DNA of 64,000 nucleotides from Gorsachius magnificus (taxonomy: Eukaryota; Chordata; Aves; Pelecaniformes; Ardeidae), in the NCBI GenBank assembly GCA_034008185.1, contig CM067086.1, positions 33,811,007 to 33,875,006 of the forward strand, written 5' to 3'. This document shows positions 27,686-39,700 of this stretch, piece after piece. Position numbers and translations under genes: made by a program. The notes beneath the pieces are model-generated. The model did no database searches, had not been told where the DNA came from, and worked only from the letters and a program-made list of their open reading frames with translations. How positions within the stretch are numbered: the stretch's first letter is position 1; every line of letters begins with the position of its first letter.

Positions 27686-28366
27686 AAAGGAAAAAAAAAC
27701 CACCACCGGGGAACAGTAGCAGGAGAAAGAGAACTGAGAGGATGTGAGAAAACAGCCCTACAGACACCAAGGTCAGTGCAGAAGGAGGGCAGCATGTGTT
27801 CCAGGCACCAGAGCAGAGATTCCCCTGCAGCCTGTGGTGAAGACCATGGTGGGGCAGGCTGTCCCCCTGCAGCCCATGGAGGTCCACGGTGAAGCAGATA
27901 CCCACCTGCAAGCCTGGGGAGGACCTCACGCCAGAGCAGGGGGATGCCCGAAGAAGGCTGTGCCCTGTGGGAAGCCCATGCTGAAGCAGGCTTCTGGCAG
28001 GATCTGTGGCCCCATGGAGAGAGGAGCCCAGCCTGGAGCAGGTTTGCTGGCAGGGCTGGTGACCCCGGGGGCCCGGAGTCTGCTCCTGAAGGACTGCACC
28101 CCATGGGAAGGATGGACCCACGCCCGGGGGGACCCAGGGGGGCGGGGCAGAGTGAGGAGTCCTGCCCATGAGGAGGAAGGAGTGGCAGAGACAGCGTGTG
28201 ATGGACTGACCCCAACCCCCATTCCCTGTCCCCTTGTGCTGCTCAGGGGGAGGAGGAAGTAGAGAATTAAGGAGTAAAGTTGAGCTGGGGAAGAAGGGAG
28301 GGGTGGGGGGAAGGTGTTTTAAGATTAAGGGGTTTTTTTATTCTCTCCTACTCTGATTTTACTGGT

Positions 28367-28372
28367 AATAAA
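28367..28372 (+). terminator. LTR polyadenylation signal AATAAA
   Basis: The canonical hexamer lies near the end of R, followed by a TG-rich stretch (gagtctgttttgcc). It is on the + strand, so it should not act on GPHN transcripts. Confidence 0.7.
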
Positions 28373-28556
28373 TTAAACTAATTTCACCAAATTGAGTCTG
28401 TTTTGCCCATGACAATAACTGATGAATGATCTCTCCCTGTCCTGATCTCAATCCAGGAGCCTTTCGATGTATTTTTTGCTCCCCTGTCCAGCTGAGGAGG
28501 GGAGTGACAGAGCGGCTTGGTGACACCCAGCATCCAGCCAAAGTTAACTCATCACA

Positions 28557-28561
28557 CAAGG
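28557..28561. repeat. Target-site duplication, right copy
   Basis: CAAGG lies immediately after the LTR end at 28556 and matches the left copy exactly. Confidence 0.92.
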
Positions 28562-30639
28562 ATTATATATATAAAATAAAAAATTGTATATCCACTGAGG
28601 TGGGGACAACTGTGTAAAAAGTCTGCCTAGTTTGATAAAGTTGCTGCAAATGGAGCAAACAGAAGCTTAATAAAGCAACTGCTTCATAAAGTGATGTAGC
28701 TCAATCTAGTCTCAAAATGTTAACAAAGCCATAGAGGTTAACTAGGACATGAACAAAGTTCAAAGCAATACATCAAAAGTACTGTAAAGGAGGATTCTAA
28801 GCAGAATTACAAGTCATCTCTTGTTTTTGTGAAGACATATGCTAAACTTCACTTGCTAAAATTTAAGAATCATAAAAGAAATACTAGTCAGTACTAATCA
28901 CAGAAAAAAAGTCTGTAGTTACGCTAAAGAAGTATTGGAAGCTTTCTGCTAAAGGAAGAGCAATCCTTACAAATGCTTGCAGCAATGATATTGAGTCTCT
29001 TGTTTGCCGCAGAGAAAGTGTTGGTATATTCAGAAATGCTTTCCAGTCTCACAATTTCCAACACGCTGCTTCTATTCACAGCCATTGGTTCTGTAACAGA
29101 GTTTTCAAACAAACGCTACTAATTCCAGAGTTAGAAACACCTGCACTAAGCATGTCATCTATACAGGTACTCTCAACACTTAATCTTGAATGAATGATGG
29201 CTTAATTAATTAAGTATTCTGGCAACAAATATATTTGTACCATATGTTTCAGTTGCAAAATCAAGGTCTGTGCCAGAACCAAAAGCTGCAGCACTGAGGG
29301 AACAGTTGTTGACGAGTGAAGCCCTTGCAGTGTCTGCTGCAAGAGGAATTAATGTTTTACAAACTCGAGCTACTTAGGACAAGGCAAGTCAAATCTTAGT
29401 GTCCTTTTTACTAAAAGGTTTTCTTACAATTTAAGTTCTAAACTTCAAGTGTTTTCTGTTGTGCTAATCTTAGCAGGCATTTCGTATCATAAGTAATCCT
29501 TTTGAGATAAGTATTTCAGAAAGTGGTTTTCAAATTTATTTTGAAACTGCTTTTATTTACTTTATCTTAAGTTAATGTGAAACCTTCATAACTGTCTAGA
29601 AAATGACATTATTTTAAATGTTACAATTAACATAAAGATACAGCAATTATTCATTATACTTTCACAAATGGTTATTTCATGCCTTTCCCGTTTCTGTTGG
29701 AAAATAATGGAGAGAGAATATAGACATTCTTTTTTTTTTTTTTTTAGTAGTTTTCCAAAAGGATAAGCAGGGAGACTCAGTAATTACGGAAATGTTTAAG
29801 GAGTACAGTTGTACAGCAGGTTCTAGTGAAAAAAGTGCATTCGCATTGTTAGTGATGTGCTCAAATCAGACAGATAGTGGAAGTTATGCATACCAAATGC
29901 CTACTGCTTCACAGGAACAGAACCCTCCTTGCTAAAGCATGAGTCATTTCTAGAGTTGTGAAACCATGGAAAGCCCTCCGGACTAGGAAGTACTTGTTCA
30001 TTATTTTAAAGATGTAAGAAGACACACATGGTAACCTTTAAGAGAATCCCGAGTTATTTATATACTTCAAAAAAAAGTTGTATAAGAAATAATGAATCTT
30101 TGCGACTGTGTAACACCTGCTTTATATACTAGTATTCTAACATATGGTCTGTTACATGAAAATGTTTATGTAAGTAATTTTTAGTTTTTTAATTGGAAGC
30201 TTACCTTTCTGGACATATTAAAATCACATTACAGTCATCTGCTCAGTGCAATTTAGAATAAAGGCATCATCTCAATAATTAAAAATACCATACTGCCCCT
30301 TTCAAAGGGTTGTATCATCTCCCACACATTCTACTTTGAGGACTATGATGCATGCAGTATACGTTATCCCTGGACCACTGCTTTCCCTTGTAGAGACAAT
30401 CGCCACTTTAGTGCTGGAGAGTGATGAAGAGCCTACATAGGCAGCAGAGTCATTCTGACAGTATTTTCAGTAAGAGGGAGTAGGTGGAATTAGTGGATGA
30501 AGGAGAGCATGCAATAAATTTTATCCATGCACAAGAACTGGGCAATGCCCTCTGGAAATTAAGGACCACACAATGCTCTATTTATAATGTTTCTAATATT
30601 GTAGTGATCCTGACCAGGAGACCATTGTACATCAAGGAG

Positions 30640-30905
30640 TGAAGTGATCCACGTAAGAGTTCCCCTGCAGTTCCCACAGCAGGCTGCGCTGTGCTCCACG
30701 TCCAGCGTGGCCTTCAGGCCTGTGTCATGCCGCACAAATCCCTTGGCCAAAGGACAGACTCAGCCACCTCACTGTAATAGAGGAGCCTGTAGCCAGCTCC
30801 CACTCAGTACTGGGGAATAAGCCACCAGCGTGGCAGGAATTTCTCATGAGTGGAGGAATCCATTCAGGGATTGATCTGACACTGCAGGAACACACAGTTC
30901 CCAGC
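30640..30905. other. Unclassified GC-richer patch
   Basis: A short block of higher GC with several CpG sites stands out from AT-rich flanks. On the minus strand two overlapping frames of 60-63 codons cross it; the peptides are rich in Cys and Gly but show no domain that I recognise. It may be a decayed mobile element or a conserved non-coding element. Confidence 0.3.
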
Positions 30906-31787
30906 ATCTGAAGGGAGTAAGATTTATTTGCTATCTATATTCCTCCTCTTATTCTGCCTTATTAAAGCAGGCATTTTAATAAGCCATTTGTTGTCAGCCC
31001 TTTCTTATTGAGACCCAGAATGAACCATCCCTCTCTCTCCCTCCCCTGCCCCAGTGCAAAACAAACACACACACAGAATTCCCTTTTCATTTCAACACTC
31101 ATCACTTCTGACTCTATGGAAGGAGAAGCCCCTGCTTTTTTCTTGCAATTACTAAGCAAGTCTCTTCCATCCTGTTAAGAGTTCTCTCTCCAGGCCTGGT
31201 AATATCTGTGATATTTGGAAACATTAAAAAGAGATCAAAGATTTTTCTTGTGCTGCTAAGAGTTATAAATTTGTGGTTAAAGATCAGGTCTACCAGGAAT
31301 CCAACAATTCTATAGCAGCAATATTCCAAGAGCTTTTACATTTGTAGCCATGAATTTAAGCACAGTATTTGACACTTTGTCCACTTACAACTTTTGGGTT
31401 TGGAGCTGTAACCATCCATACCGATCAACTCTAAAAAATGAAGCCAATTTTCAAGCCACTGTAGTTATTCCTTCCCAAATGTCACAGATCATTTAGTAGT
31501 CCATTAAGTCTCTAGCTGCTGTTTCAGCTTTCACTTCTGTCCAACTCCAAACCCAGATATTTTTAGTAGGAAAGTCTAAGCATTTTTTGTCTGTAACCCA
31601 AATTTCTAAATATCTCCAAGAAAACATCGTAAGAGCTACAGCAAATATATTTCATTCGAATGAGCTCTCTACACACAAACAGCTATACAGATAAAAACAT
31701 TTTTTGTCAGACAGCTCCCTTTCAACCCCATTCTTTGGATTTTGGGAAATTTGAGTTTCATGTATATTTGAACTTTCAGAAAAAAAC

Positions 31788-31895
31788 ATGATAATAATCA
31801 TGATAAAACCGAGGCACAGAGAAGCAGGCTACCACTTCAGTTAAATATGCTCAACTGAAGGTCATAACTAGCAAGTTAACATCTGGCCATCCTCA
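31788..31895 (-). mobile_element. MIR-like (CORE) SINE fossil
   Basis: Read on the + strand, the blocks ataataatcatgataaaacc, gaggcacagagaag and aaggtcataactagcaag follow the order of the reverse complement of MIR-type SINEs, where AAACTGAGGCACAGAGAGG precedes AAGGTCACACAGCTAG. Only this central to 3' portion is recognisable. The assignment is by eye. Confidence 0.5.
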
Positions 31896-34800
31896 TTTAC
31901 ATTACTGACAAAAGAATACTGTTTTGCTCAGGAAATAATTGCAGGCTAACAGAATAAACAGACTTTGCCCATTTAGGCTCCTTTTATTATAATGACATTT
32001 TTGTAGGGAGGTATTAAATTTCTCACTGACCTACTTGTAGAAAAAAATCATCAGTAATCTCTGTTCTTTGGACAGATTTCAGTGTGTGACTGAGGTCTGA
32101 TAAGAAAATGTTTAATTCTTTTGCAAACTCTGTACTTTGGATGTTACCACAGATAATCTACGATGGAAGAGAGAGGTAAATCAGGTTTTCATAGGAATTT
32201 TTGTAGAAGAGAAACAGCAACGATCTCAAGAACCATTTTAAATTAACCTTTCCTAGAAGGGACAGCAAAAAGATTATTTATACCGCAGTTTCAATTTTAA
32301 ATTGATTTTGTTATTTTTATTTTTTTATTGGCATTGGTGAGCTATTATCCACCCTGTGTGTGAAATAAACTTGCTATTTGGATACTATTTGTCAGTGAGC
32401 TTGATGCATTGCATCTTATTCCTGATTTTGAAACCTACAAGTTGAAGTGACTTAAGTGAAATACATTAAGCATGTGGTAAGAGAAAAAAAACTTGTGCCC
32501 AGTCTGTTAATTTTCAAGAATTAGGTTGTGCCTGTCGATGATAGGACAGATTCTTAATTAAGACCACAAAAAAGGATAAAATTTGAAGACAGTTGATCAC
32601 ATGTTCATTCCACATTTCATACATACTCAGATTATATAATTTTAAGGATAGTTAGAAGGAGTATTTCCTTCGGCTTTCTTTCCCTATTATTTAGCCACCC
32701 TCAGAAGGCAATGTAAGTGCTCAAACATGTCCAGTATTGTTTTCATTGGCAGAGATCTAACAGAGTGAATTTTAAAATCTTTTCAACAAAAGCTAGTCTT
32801 AAATTAGCTGTTTATTCCACCACAGAGAAACCCCTTTATTTTCCCTTTTATTTTTGAATTTGTATATTACGGGATTGCCATGGTTTTAAATGAACTGCAT
32901 CATGCTTGGCTCAGTTTTTGCTGTTGTCAAGACTATGCCTCTGCTAAAATACTATTTGTCAAAATATAGCATTGTTTTTTAAAGAGTTTAAGGTATTAAA
33001 ATTGTGCAAAAAACCCCAAATACATGAGGTGTATCTCAGTTATTTTACTTAAAGCAAAAAGGCAAATGTAGGGAACTGTGCTGTTATGATTACAGCTTCA
33101 TGCCTGTTTATCAACTACTGGCTGCAGAAAAAGACTTAATCACAGAAAACCTCATCATTTCCCTTCATCTGTGCACGTCTATTCCTGCTTCCTTTGCTGG
33201 GTCTCTCAGAAGTCAACTCAGGGCATGTGAAAGCTTTAATTACACTTAAGAGCATAAAACTTCACAAATACCCATTTTTTTCATTTTTGAAAGCAACCAT
33301 CCCTTTGGCTTTCTCACCTACAGAAGCATTCACAGTTCTGAACAATACTTAGAGACATTTGGAGCTTTTGTATGTAAAGCAATTCTCTACAGTTCCCTGA
33401 TTTTAAACTTAAGCATCTTCCCTTCAAAACAGCCTGAGGATAATTGTCTGTTGTTTTTTACAGCCTCAAGGTACTCTGTGAAACTAAAGCGGTAGCTTCA
33501 GTGTCCCAAATGACACTTGGCTTTACTTTTACACATTGCCTTTTTTACAAAGCATTATTCCCTAGAAATTTTTATTAAAATATAGACCACATTCCTTGCT
33601 CCAAATACATAAAGAATAGTTGTTTTTTGTTTTGTCAAAGGAGGACAAGAATTTTAAAACGTCTTGATGTTAAGCTGTTATCTTCATAAGGTATCCTCAG
33701 ATTCATAGCTTCATTTTCAAGAATGATAAATGTTAGATAATTCTCACTTATCTTAAACTACGTTCAACTACCAAGACCACTCCACTAGTAAGAATGCAGA
33801 AGAACCTTTTAAGATGACAGGACTGAGAAGTATACATTTCCATCAGGGACCAGCTTATTTGTTAACAGAGAGGTTTATGCCATCATGCAACTGAAGCAAC
33901 ACAGTGAAACTGTTACAATATTTGTAATTTTAAAATACAAGGCTATTTTGATAGAGCATAATAACAGTAGCAAAGCAGATGACTAATAATGAGAGAAAAT
34001 AGAAATGTCAGTCTATGCAGGAATGGTGAAAGCGAATACATATTACCTTTGCAGTCTTAACTTTCTACCTAATCTTGTCAGAACGATGAGGCAGCTGAAA
34101 TTGAATGTAAACGTTTCTGACAGAACAATCCTAGAAATCCTTGCGTATTTTTTATAATAGGATATTTTTAAAAGTAAAACTCTGCAACCACTGCACCTTT
34201 ACTGAACTCTGGTGATTCAGTGGCATTCTCTCCCTTACACATTTCTCTGAGGACAATTAAGTCACATAATTTCTGAAATCCTACTATAACTGAAAGGTAC
34301 AGAAACAGCGTTACAGTAAGTAAAATCAAAGTGATAGCTATTTTATCATGGGGGTATCCAGAAAAAGAGCATATCAAAAGCACAGGGACAATGAAAAAGA
34401 GAACATTAAGCTTTAATCCTGTATTAGAGTTTAACTTGAAAAGAAATGTTTTTCTTGCCCTAGATAAGCACATGCTAGGAAGCACTTCCATAGGGAGCTC
34501 AAAGATATTCCAGAAGAACCCATTCTGTGACTTTGGCCACAGCAAGTTACATTACGTGTACTGTAATATCAAAATATTCTGTTTAGCAAACTACTTAACC
34601 TTGCATCCAAATATATAACACTACATTATCAGTGTTGTCTCCACACACCATGGCAAAAATAATTGGCTTTTCTTACAACCATAGCTCTCTGACATAATTT
34701 GTCCATATCGATTCCACTTCCTTAGGAATCTGATGCCTCCACCCAAGATGGACCCACTTCATTCAGGCAACACCTGCACCCTGCGCTTGTGTCTCCCTGT

Positions 34801-35431
34801 GGCATCACTTCTTAGCCCCCCTTATGTAAAAGCCATGAAGAGAAATAGATCCATAAACTGTGGCTCACACAAACTAAACCACCAGATAAAATATGGTGGC
34901 TATCGATGCTAATTAACACAATATGGCTTTTTGTCTCAGAAAAAAAAAACGGAGGAAGCTCTTGGGAAAGCTTTTTTCTCCTGCGTTTGTGTTACAAGAG
35001 CAGACTTCAGGGGAAGAATTCCTTTCAGGCTGTTAACATCTCCGCTGGACTTCCTTACTTGAAACTGCTGGCATACAGTATTTTTTAATGTGGAATATAC
35101 CTCTTTCTGCAATTTTTTTGTGGATTATTTTAACGTATTCAAGTAACATTTCTGTGGTTTTTTGCAATTTTATAAACACCTCCCATGAAATTTTGAATGC
35201 TGGGTGATTTTCAGTAAACTATGAAAGGCACAGAAGTAAAATAACAACTTGACTCGAAACCAAACCTATGTAAACCAAAAGTGTGTGAGAATTCAAAATG
35301 CCTCTTAAAAATTCTATCATCTATGGAATCATTAGTACTGAGCAACCTAGAAACCAGCTAATCAGGCCTGTTTTTCATTACTTACTGTTGTGATGCTCCC
35401 TGAGCCAGTAAATAATTTCAGTATTTTAGAC

Positions 35432-35459
35432 TAGCCATCTCCAAAATGGGGTACCTGCA
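35432..35459. mobile_element. Possible left end of an interrupted hAT-like element
   Basis: The stretch TAGCCATCTCCAAAATGGGG is preceded by the octamer TTTTAGAC (35424-35431). It resembles the reverse complement of the right end at 36761-36774 at about ten of fourteen positions, and the octamer matches GTCTAGAC beyond the right end at six of eight positions. The CR1 starts directly after it. Confidence 0.4.
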
Positions 35460-36667
35460 TGACTAACCCAATTTTCTTCTATCACAAGGTGACCCACTTA
35501 GAGGATGAGGGAAAGGCTATGGATGTTGTCCACCTAGACTTTAATAAAGCCTTTGACACCGTTTCCCACAGCATTCTGCTTGAGAAACTGGCTGCCCATG
35601 GCCTGGACAGGCACACTCTTTGCTGGGTAAAAAACTGGCTGTACCCAAAGGATGGTGGTGAATGGAGTTAAATCCAGTTGGAGGCCAGTCACAAGTGGTG
35701 TTCCCCAGGGCTCGCTGATGGGGTCAGTTCTGTTTTTACATCTTTACTAATAACTTGGACAAGGGGATTGAGTGCACCCTCAGCAAGTTTGCAGATGACA
35801 CTAAGCTGGGTAGGAGTTGATCTGCTTGAGGGTAGGGAGGATCTGCAGAGGGATCTGGACAGGCTGGACTGATGGGCTGCGGCCAATTGTACGAGGTTCA
35901 ACAAGGCCAAGTGCCAGGTCCTGCACTTTGGTCACAACCACCCCATGCAACGCTACAGTCTTGGGGAAGAGTGGCTGGAAAGCTGCCCAGCAGAAAAGGA
36001 CCTGGGGGTGTTGGTCAACAGCCAACTGCATGTGAGCCAGCAGTGTGCCCAGGTGGCCAAGGCCAACAGCATCCTGGCTTCTATCAGAAACAGTGTGGCC
36101 AGCAGGAGCAAGGAAGTGATCATGCCGCTGTATTCAGCACTGGTGAGGCTGCACCTCAAATACTGTGTTCAGTTTGGGGCCCCTCACTACAGCAATGATA
36201 TTTAAGTGCTGGAGTGCATCCAAAGAAGAGCAACGAAGCTGGTGAACAGTCTGGAGCACAAGTCTTATGAGGAGATGCTGAGGGAACTGGTGCTGTTTAG
36301 CCTGGAGAAAAGGAGGCTTTAAGGGAGACATAATAGCTCTCCACAAAGTACCTGAAAGGAGGCTGTAGTGAGGTGGATGCTGGTCTCTTCTCCCAAGGAG
36401 CAAGCAATAGGACGAGAGGAAATGGCCTCAAGTTGCAGCAGGGGAGGTTTATATTGGACATTAGGAAAAATTTCTTCACTGAAAAGGTTATTGAGCATTG
36501 GAACAGGCTGCCCAGGGCAGAGGTTGAGCCACCATCCCTGGATGTGTTCAAAAGATGTGTAGATGTGGTGCTTAGGGACACAGTTTAGTGGTGAACTTGG
36601 CAGTGTTAGGTTAGTGGTTGGACTCAGTAATCTTAAAGGTCTTTTCCAATCTAAATGATTCTATGAT
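35460..36667 (+). mobile_element. CR1 LINE, 5'-truncated, about 1.2 kb
   Basis: The CR1 ORF2 reverse transcriptase is recognisable in pieces. It runs from DEGKAMDVVHLDFNKAFDTV and HSILLEKLAAHGL, through a SGVPQGS-type block near 35695, to a SKFADDTKLG block near 35785-35815 that holds the catalytic aspartates. Further on are [13 protein letters not shown] and [14 protein letters not shown] stretches, and the end has [19 protein letters not shown]. Stops (for example a TAA near 36202) and several frameshifts break it. The 3' end TCTTAAAGGTCTTTTCCAA...ATGATTCTATGAT is typical. It keeps more of the RT than the copy at 14530 and belongs to a different CR1 subfamily by its 3' end. Antisense to GPHN. 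Confidence 0.95.
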
Positions 36668-36774
36668 CCACTAGGGTGCAGGGAGAAAATATTAAAATAT
36701 ACCTATACTGGGGAGCGCGTGCTCAAAAATTTTTTACTGATGGGGTGCACTATCAAAAAGTTTGGAGACCACTG
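36668..36774. mobile_element. hAT-like DNA transposon fragment, right end
   Basis: The block ends tttggagaccactg; its reverse complement, CAGTGGTCTCCAAACTTTTT, is the kind of terminal inverted repeat seen in Charlie-like hAT elements. The next octamer, GTCTAGAC (36775-36782), fits the nTnnnnAn target preference of hAT insertions. The fragment begins where the CR1 ends, which suggests that CR1 integrated into it. No transposase remains; a non-autonomous element of about 130-150 bp is implied. Confidence 0.5.
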
Positions 36775-36782
36775 GTCTAGAC

Positions 36783-39700
36783 CATCCCTTTTTTTTTTTA
36801 ATAGTCTGCCAGCACTACTGGGCACTCTGTAAGTACTTAGCTCAGACAACAGCATTTCACTGGTAATGATGGTACTATATTATGAATTTCACATCATTTG
36901 TAACCTTGATATATTGTGGCATGAGCATATACGTGCTGGAGGCTGGGGACACATCTACCATAGCCTGTTAGTTCAAAAATGCAGTGCACTTTTGACACCT
37001 CTCTGCTTACCAGACTTTGGTTCATATCACAAAGTAGTCTTTAAGCATATGAATTGGAATCTTTTCAGATAAAACTTATTTGTAAGATGGACTTCAGCAG
37101 CACATGAAATCCACTCCAGCTGTTAACAGGCGCACAGTTCACAGAATCATACTAGAAGCAGTTTGAAATAAAACATATGAAAGAACATACAATGTGGATG
37201 CTGGATCTCCAGCTTCAAATGCTTTACCTTGTAGTTCAATGCATTTTATTGGTTTGCATGACTTGGTAACAGAGACATGGCTCGAGATAAATGTTCAGTT
37301 CTTGGCACTAGGGATGTGGTGGCTAGGGCTAAGGAAGGTATTTTTAACTTCATCTCCACATGGTTTGTTCTGATTTTGTTTAGCTAGAAGACATCCATTT
37401 GTGGAAGCCTTTAGGACCTCAGTTAAGCAAACATTCCAGCTCTGAGCACTGTCAGAGATGAGATGAGCCACTTTACCCAACACACTCAATAAAACATAGA
37501 ATCCACTTAAAACTTTCCATTTTACATCTGTGCCCAGATACAGCTCACCAGCATGAAATCTCATCTAGATGAATCTTGTGCATCTGATAAAAAAAAGCAT
37601 CTGAGCAAACAAAATGCCTCTAGCCACATTGTTCAACACGTCTGTTAATACTCTTTTACACCAATTCCTTGAAGGAAGTTTTTGGTTGGTTTTCAGTTAA
37701 AAACATTTCTTTTTTCCTATTCTGTTTTAGACAGTGGTCCTTACATGTCATAGGGTAACTAAGATGACTAGGGCACCACAAAAAAATTTAATTATCAGAA
37801 AAGTTTAATTAGGTGTAATCACCTAAGTACTAAATATCACTCTATTAATAGTTTACAAGCTTGCATATCACAGGGAGGCGGGGAGGCGTGTGTAGTCTTT
37901 GGTGTCTTCCTACTGTGTTTTTCCAATCAAGCCATTAGAACACAACATAAAAAAGCATCTAGATAGAAAACATACTATAGAAGCAAGATAAACTACACTA
38001 TTCTAGCAGAATTATCTGCAGTCTACCAGTCACAAATCTTTTTCAGAAAAATACAATCTATTGAACCAGTTTCTGATGAAGAGATGACTGCTGTGTTCTA
38101 ACCAGATAAGGTTTCAGCTTCAGCAGTTTTAAGTGAATGCTTTCTGTTATTAGGAACTCCTTTTTTTTTTTTTTCCTTACAATCAGTAGATTATCAACCA
38201 ATAGAAGACATATAGTCAAAGCTTCAGTGCCCGCTTTCACGCAGTCTTACAATTTGCATAAATTAAGCATGAGAGTTAATTTTAAAAGTGCAGGAGAAAT
38301 AAGGAAGAATGTTGCTGAAATGCAACCAAATGTGCCACTTGTGTATGTTTCTGTCTCAGTTTCTTTATCTGTTCCTCATATGGAAGTGTTTCTATAAATT
38401 AGATAATTTTTATAATCTGACTCTAAATTTTTTCAGCCCTACTCCTATTCTGTGATTAGGGGACCAGCCCTTCACACACCATTCTATATGGGCACCAGAG
38501 GTTCATACCTAACAGAAAAGGTTTTGTGTTCTGTCTTGGTTCCTTTCCTAATAATTACTCACAGTCTTTTTTTTTCCCCCTCCCCTTCGGTTGCTCCTGA
38601 ACACTGAGCTAGTCGTAACCACCTTAGCACACTTCTCAGACCTCATTCTTGGATTGCAATAGTCAAAACAGAGCCCCCTATTTTATATGCAATTTTAGGA
38701 TTTTTTCACACCTCCCATACACATCACTTAACATTGACCTCCACTGAATTTCATCAGATGGTTTGTCACCCAGTCACTCAGCATTTCAGTGGCCTGATTT
38801 GCAGTTATACTTCATTTCTCTACAAATAATAACTTTCATAATTCACTAAGATGCTACCTGTAAATAGCTGTAGAACCTGAAGGGTTTTTTTTTAAAAACT
38901 CCATCTGATCTCCTTTTTCCCTATATATACAGTACCAGTATTCATGTATTTTGACAATCATAAAAGGAAAGAACTTTCAGAAATCTATTTACCACAAGAT
39001 CACACTGTAGATCTCCTTCAAACTCAGTCAAGCCCCTAACCAGTTATGATAGGACAACGTTAAATTTCCTTCATAGATCTCAAAAAAAGAGTAACCAGAC
39101 TACATTCTTATAGGGTAAATATAACCAAACAAAACAATGTAACAGGTCACATGTAAAATGATTAGGGCTTTTATATAAACTCGATTTACTTATTTACTTG
39201 CCAAAAGCTATTTGCTGCTTAATGAAGCTGAGCTATGTTTTCTCCTCTCACTCAGGCTAAGTGAGATCCCCTTTAAGAACTGACTATTCCAGTGAGAACG
39301 GAAGCCACTGAAAACATTGCCCAGATAACCATCATGGTCAGACGAAAAGCATAAAAACTAGGTTACAGCAAGTAAGAAGATGCCCGAAGACCTAACTAGG
39401 TTTCAGGTGATGACTGGTACAGAGATATGTATTTAGCAAAAAAGGAAAATAAAAGAAAGCCAGAAGGAAGTCAGAGAAAATTGGTTACTATGGCCACAGA
39501 GAAAAGCAGAGATATTTTTTATGCTTGAAAACAACAAGAGATTTCAAATCTCTTGTTGTTTGTTTCTAATGTATTTAGTGAAGAAAGATTTAATAGACAA
39601 ACAGGACTGTGGTAATGAAAAATCTGATACACATTAATCTCCCCTCTTAAGGGCAACAGCACTGAGAATGCTTAAATGCTGGGTAACCAAAACGGCTTGC

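Larger units (their letters stand above)
27489..28556 (+). mobile_element. Solo LTR of an endogenous retrovirus (1,068 bp)
   Basis: The LTR starts TGTATTGGGTTTGCGTGGCA and ends AACTCATCACA, with TG...CA termini. It is flanked by perfect 5 bp target duplications, CAAGG at 27484-27488 and 28557-28561. It matches from memory an LTR widespread in birds. U3 is GC-rich with several imperfect units built around CTGCAGCCCATGG and GGAGCAGG. A TATA-like site, a polyadenylation signal at 28367 and a U5 follow in the expected order. No internal retroviral sequence remains, so this is the product of LTR-LTR recombination. The long ORFs inside it (for example 27646-28215 minus and 27744-28262 plus) reflect GC-rich composition, not genes. 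It is antisense to GPHN. Confidence 0.93.
28562..35458. other. Intronic stretch, mostly unremarkable
   Basis: This is AT-rich intron sequence with a T16 run (29730-29745), a GC-richer patch (30640-30905) and a MIR-like fossil (31788-31895), listed separately. A 125-codon minus-strand frame (34545-34168) encodes two hydrophobic stretches but matches nothing I know. No exon was seen. Confidence 0.65.

Noticed and set aside
27646..28262. Several ORFs of 98-189 codons on both strands
   Set aside because: They lie wholly inside the GC-rich solo LTR, overlap one another in opposite frames and show no domain.
34168..34545. 125-codon minus-strand ORF with two hydrophobic stretches
   Set aside because: AT-rich sequence readily yields hydrophobic codons. 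It matches no family that I know and overlaps another ORF on the opposite strand.
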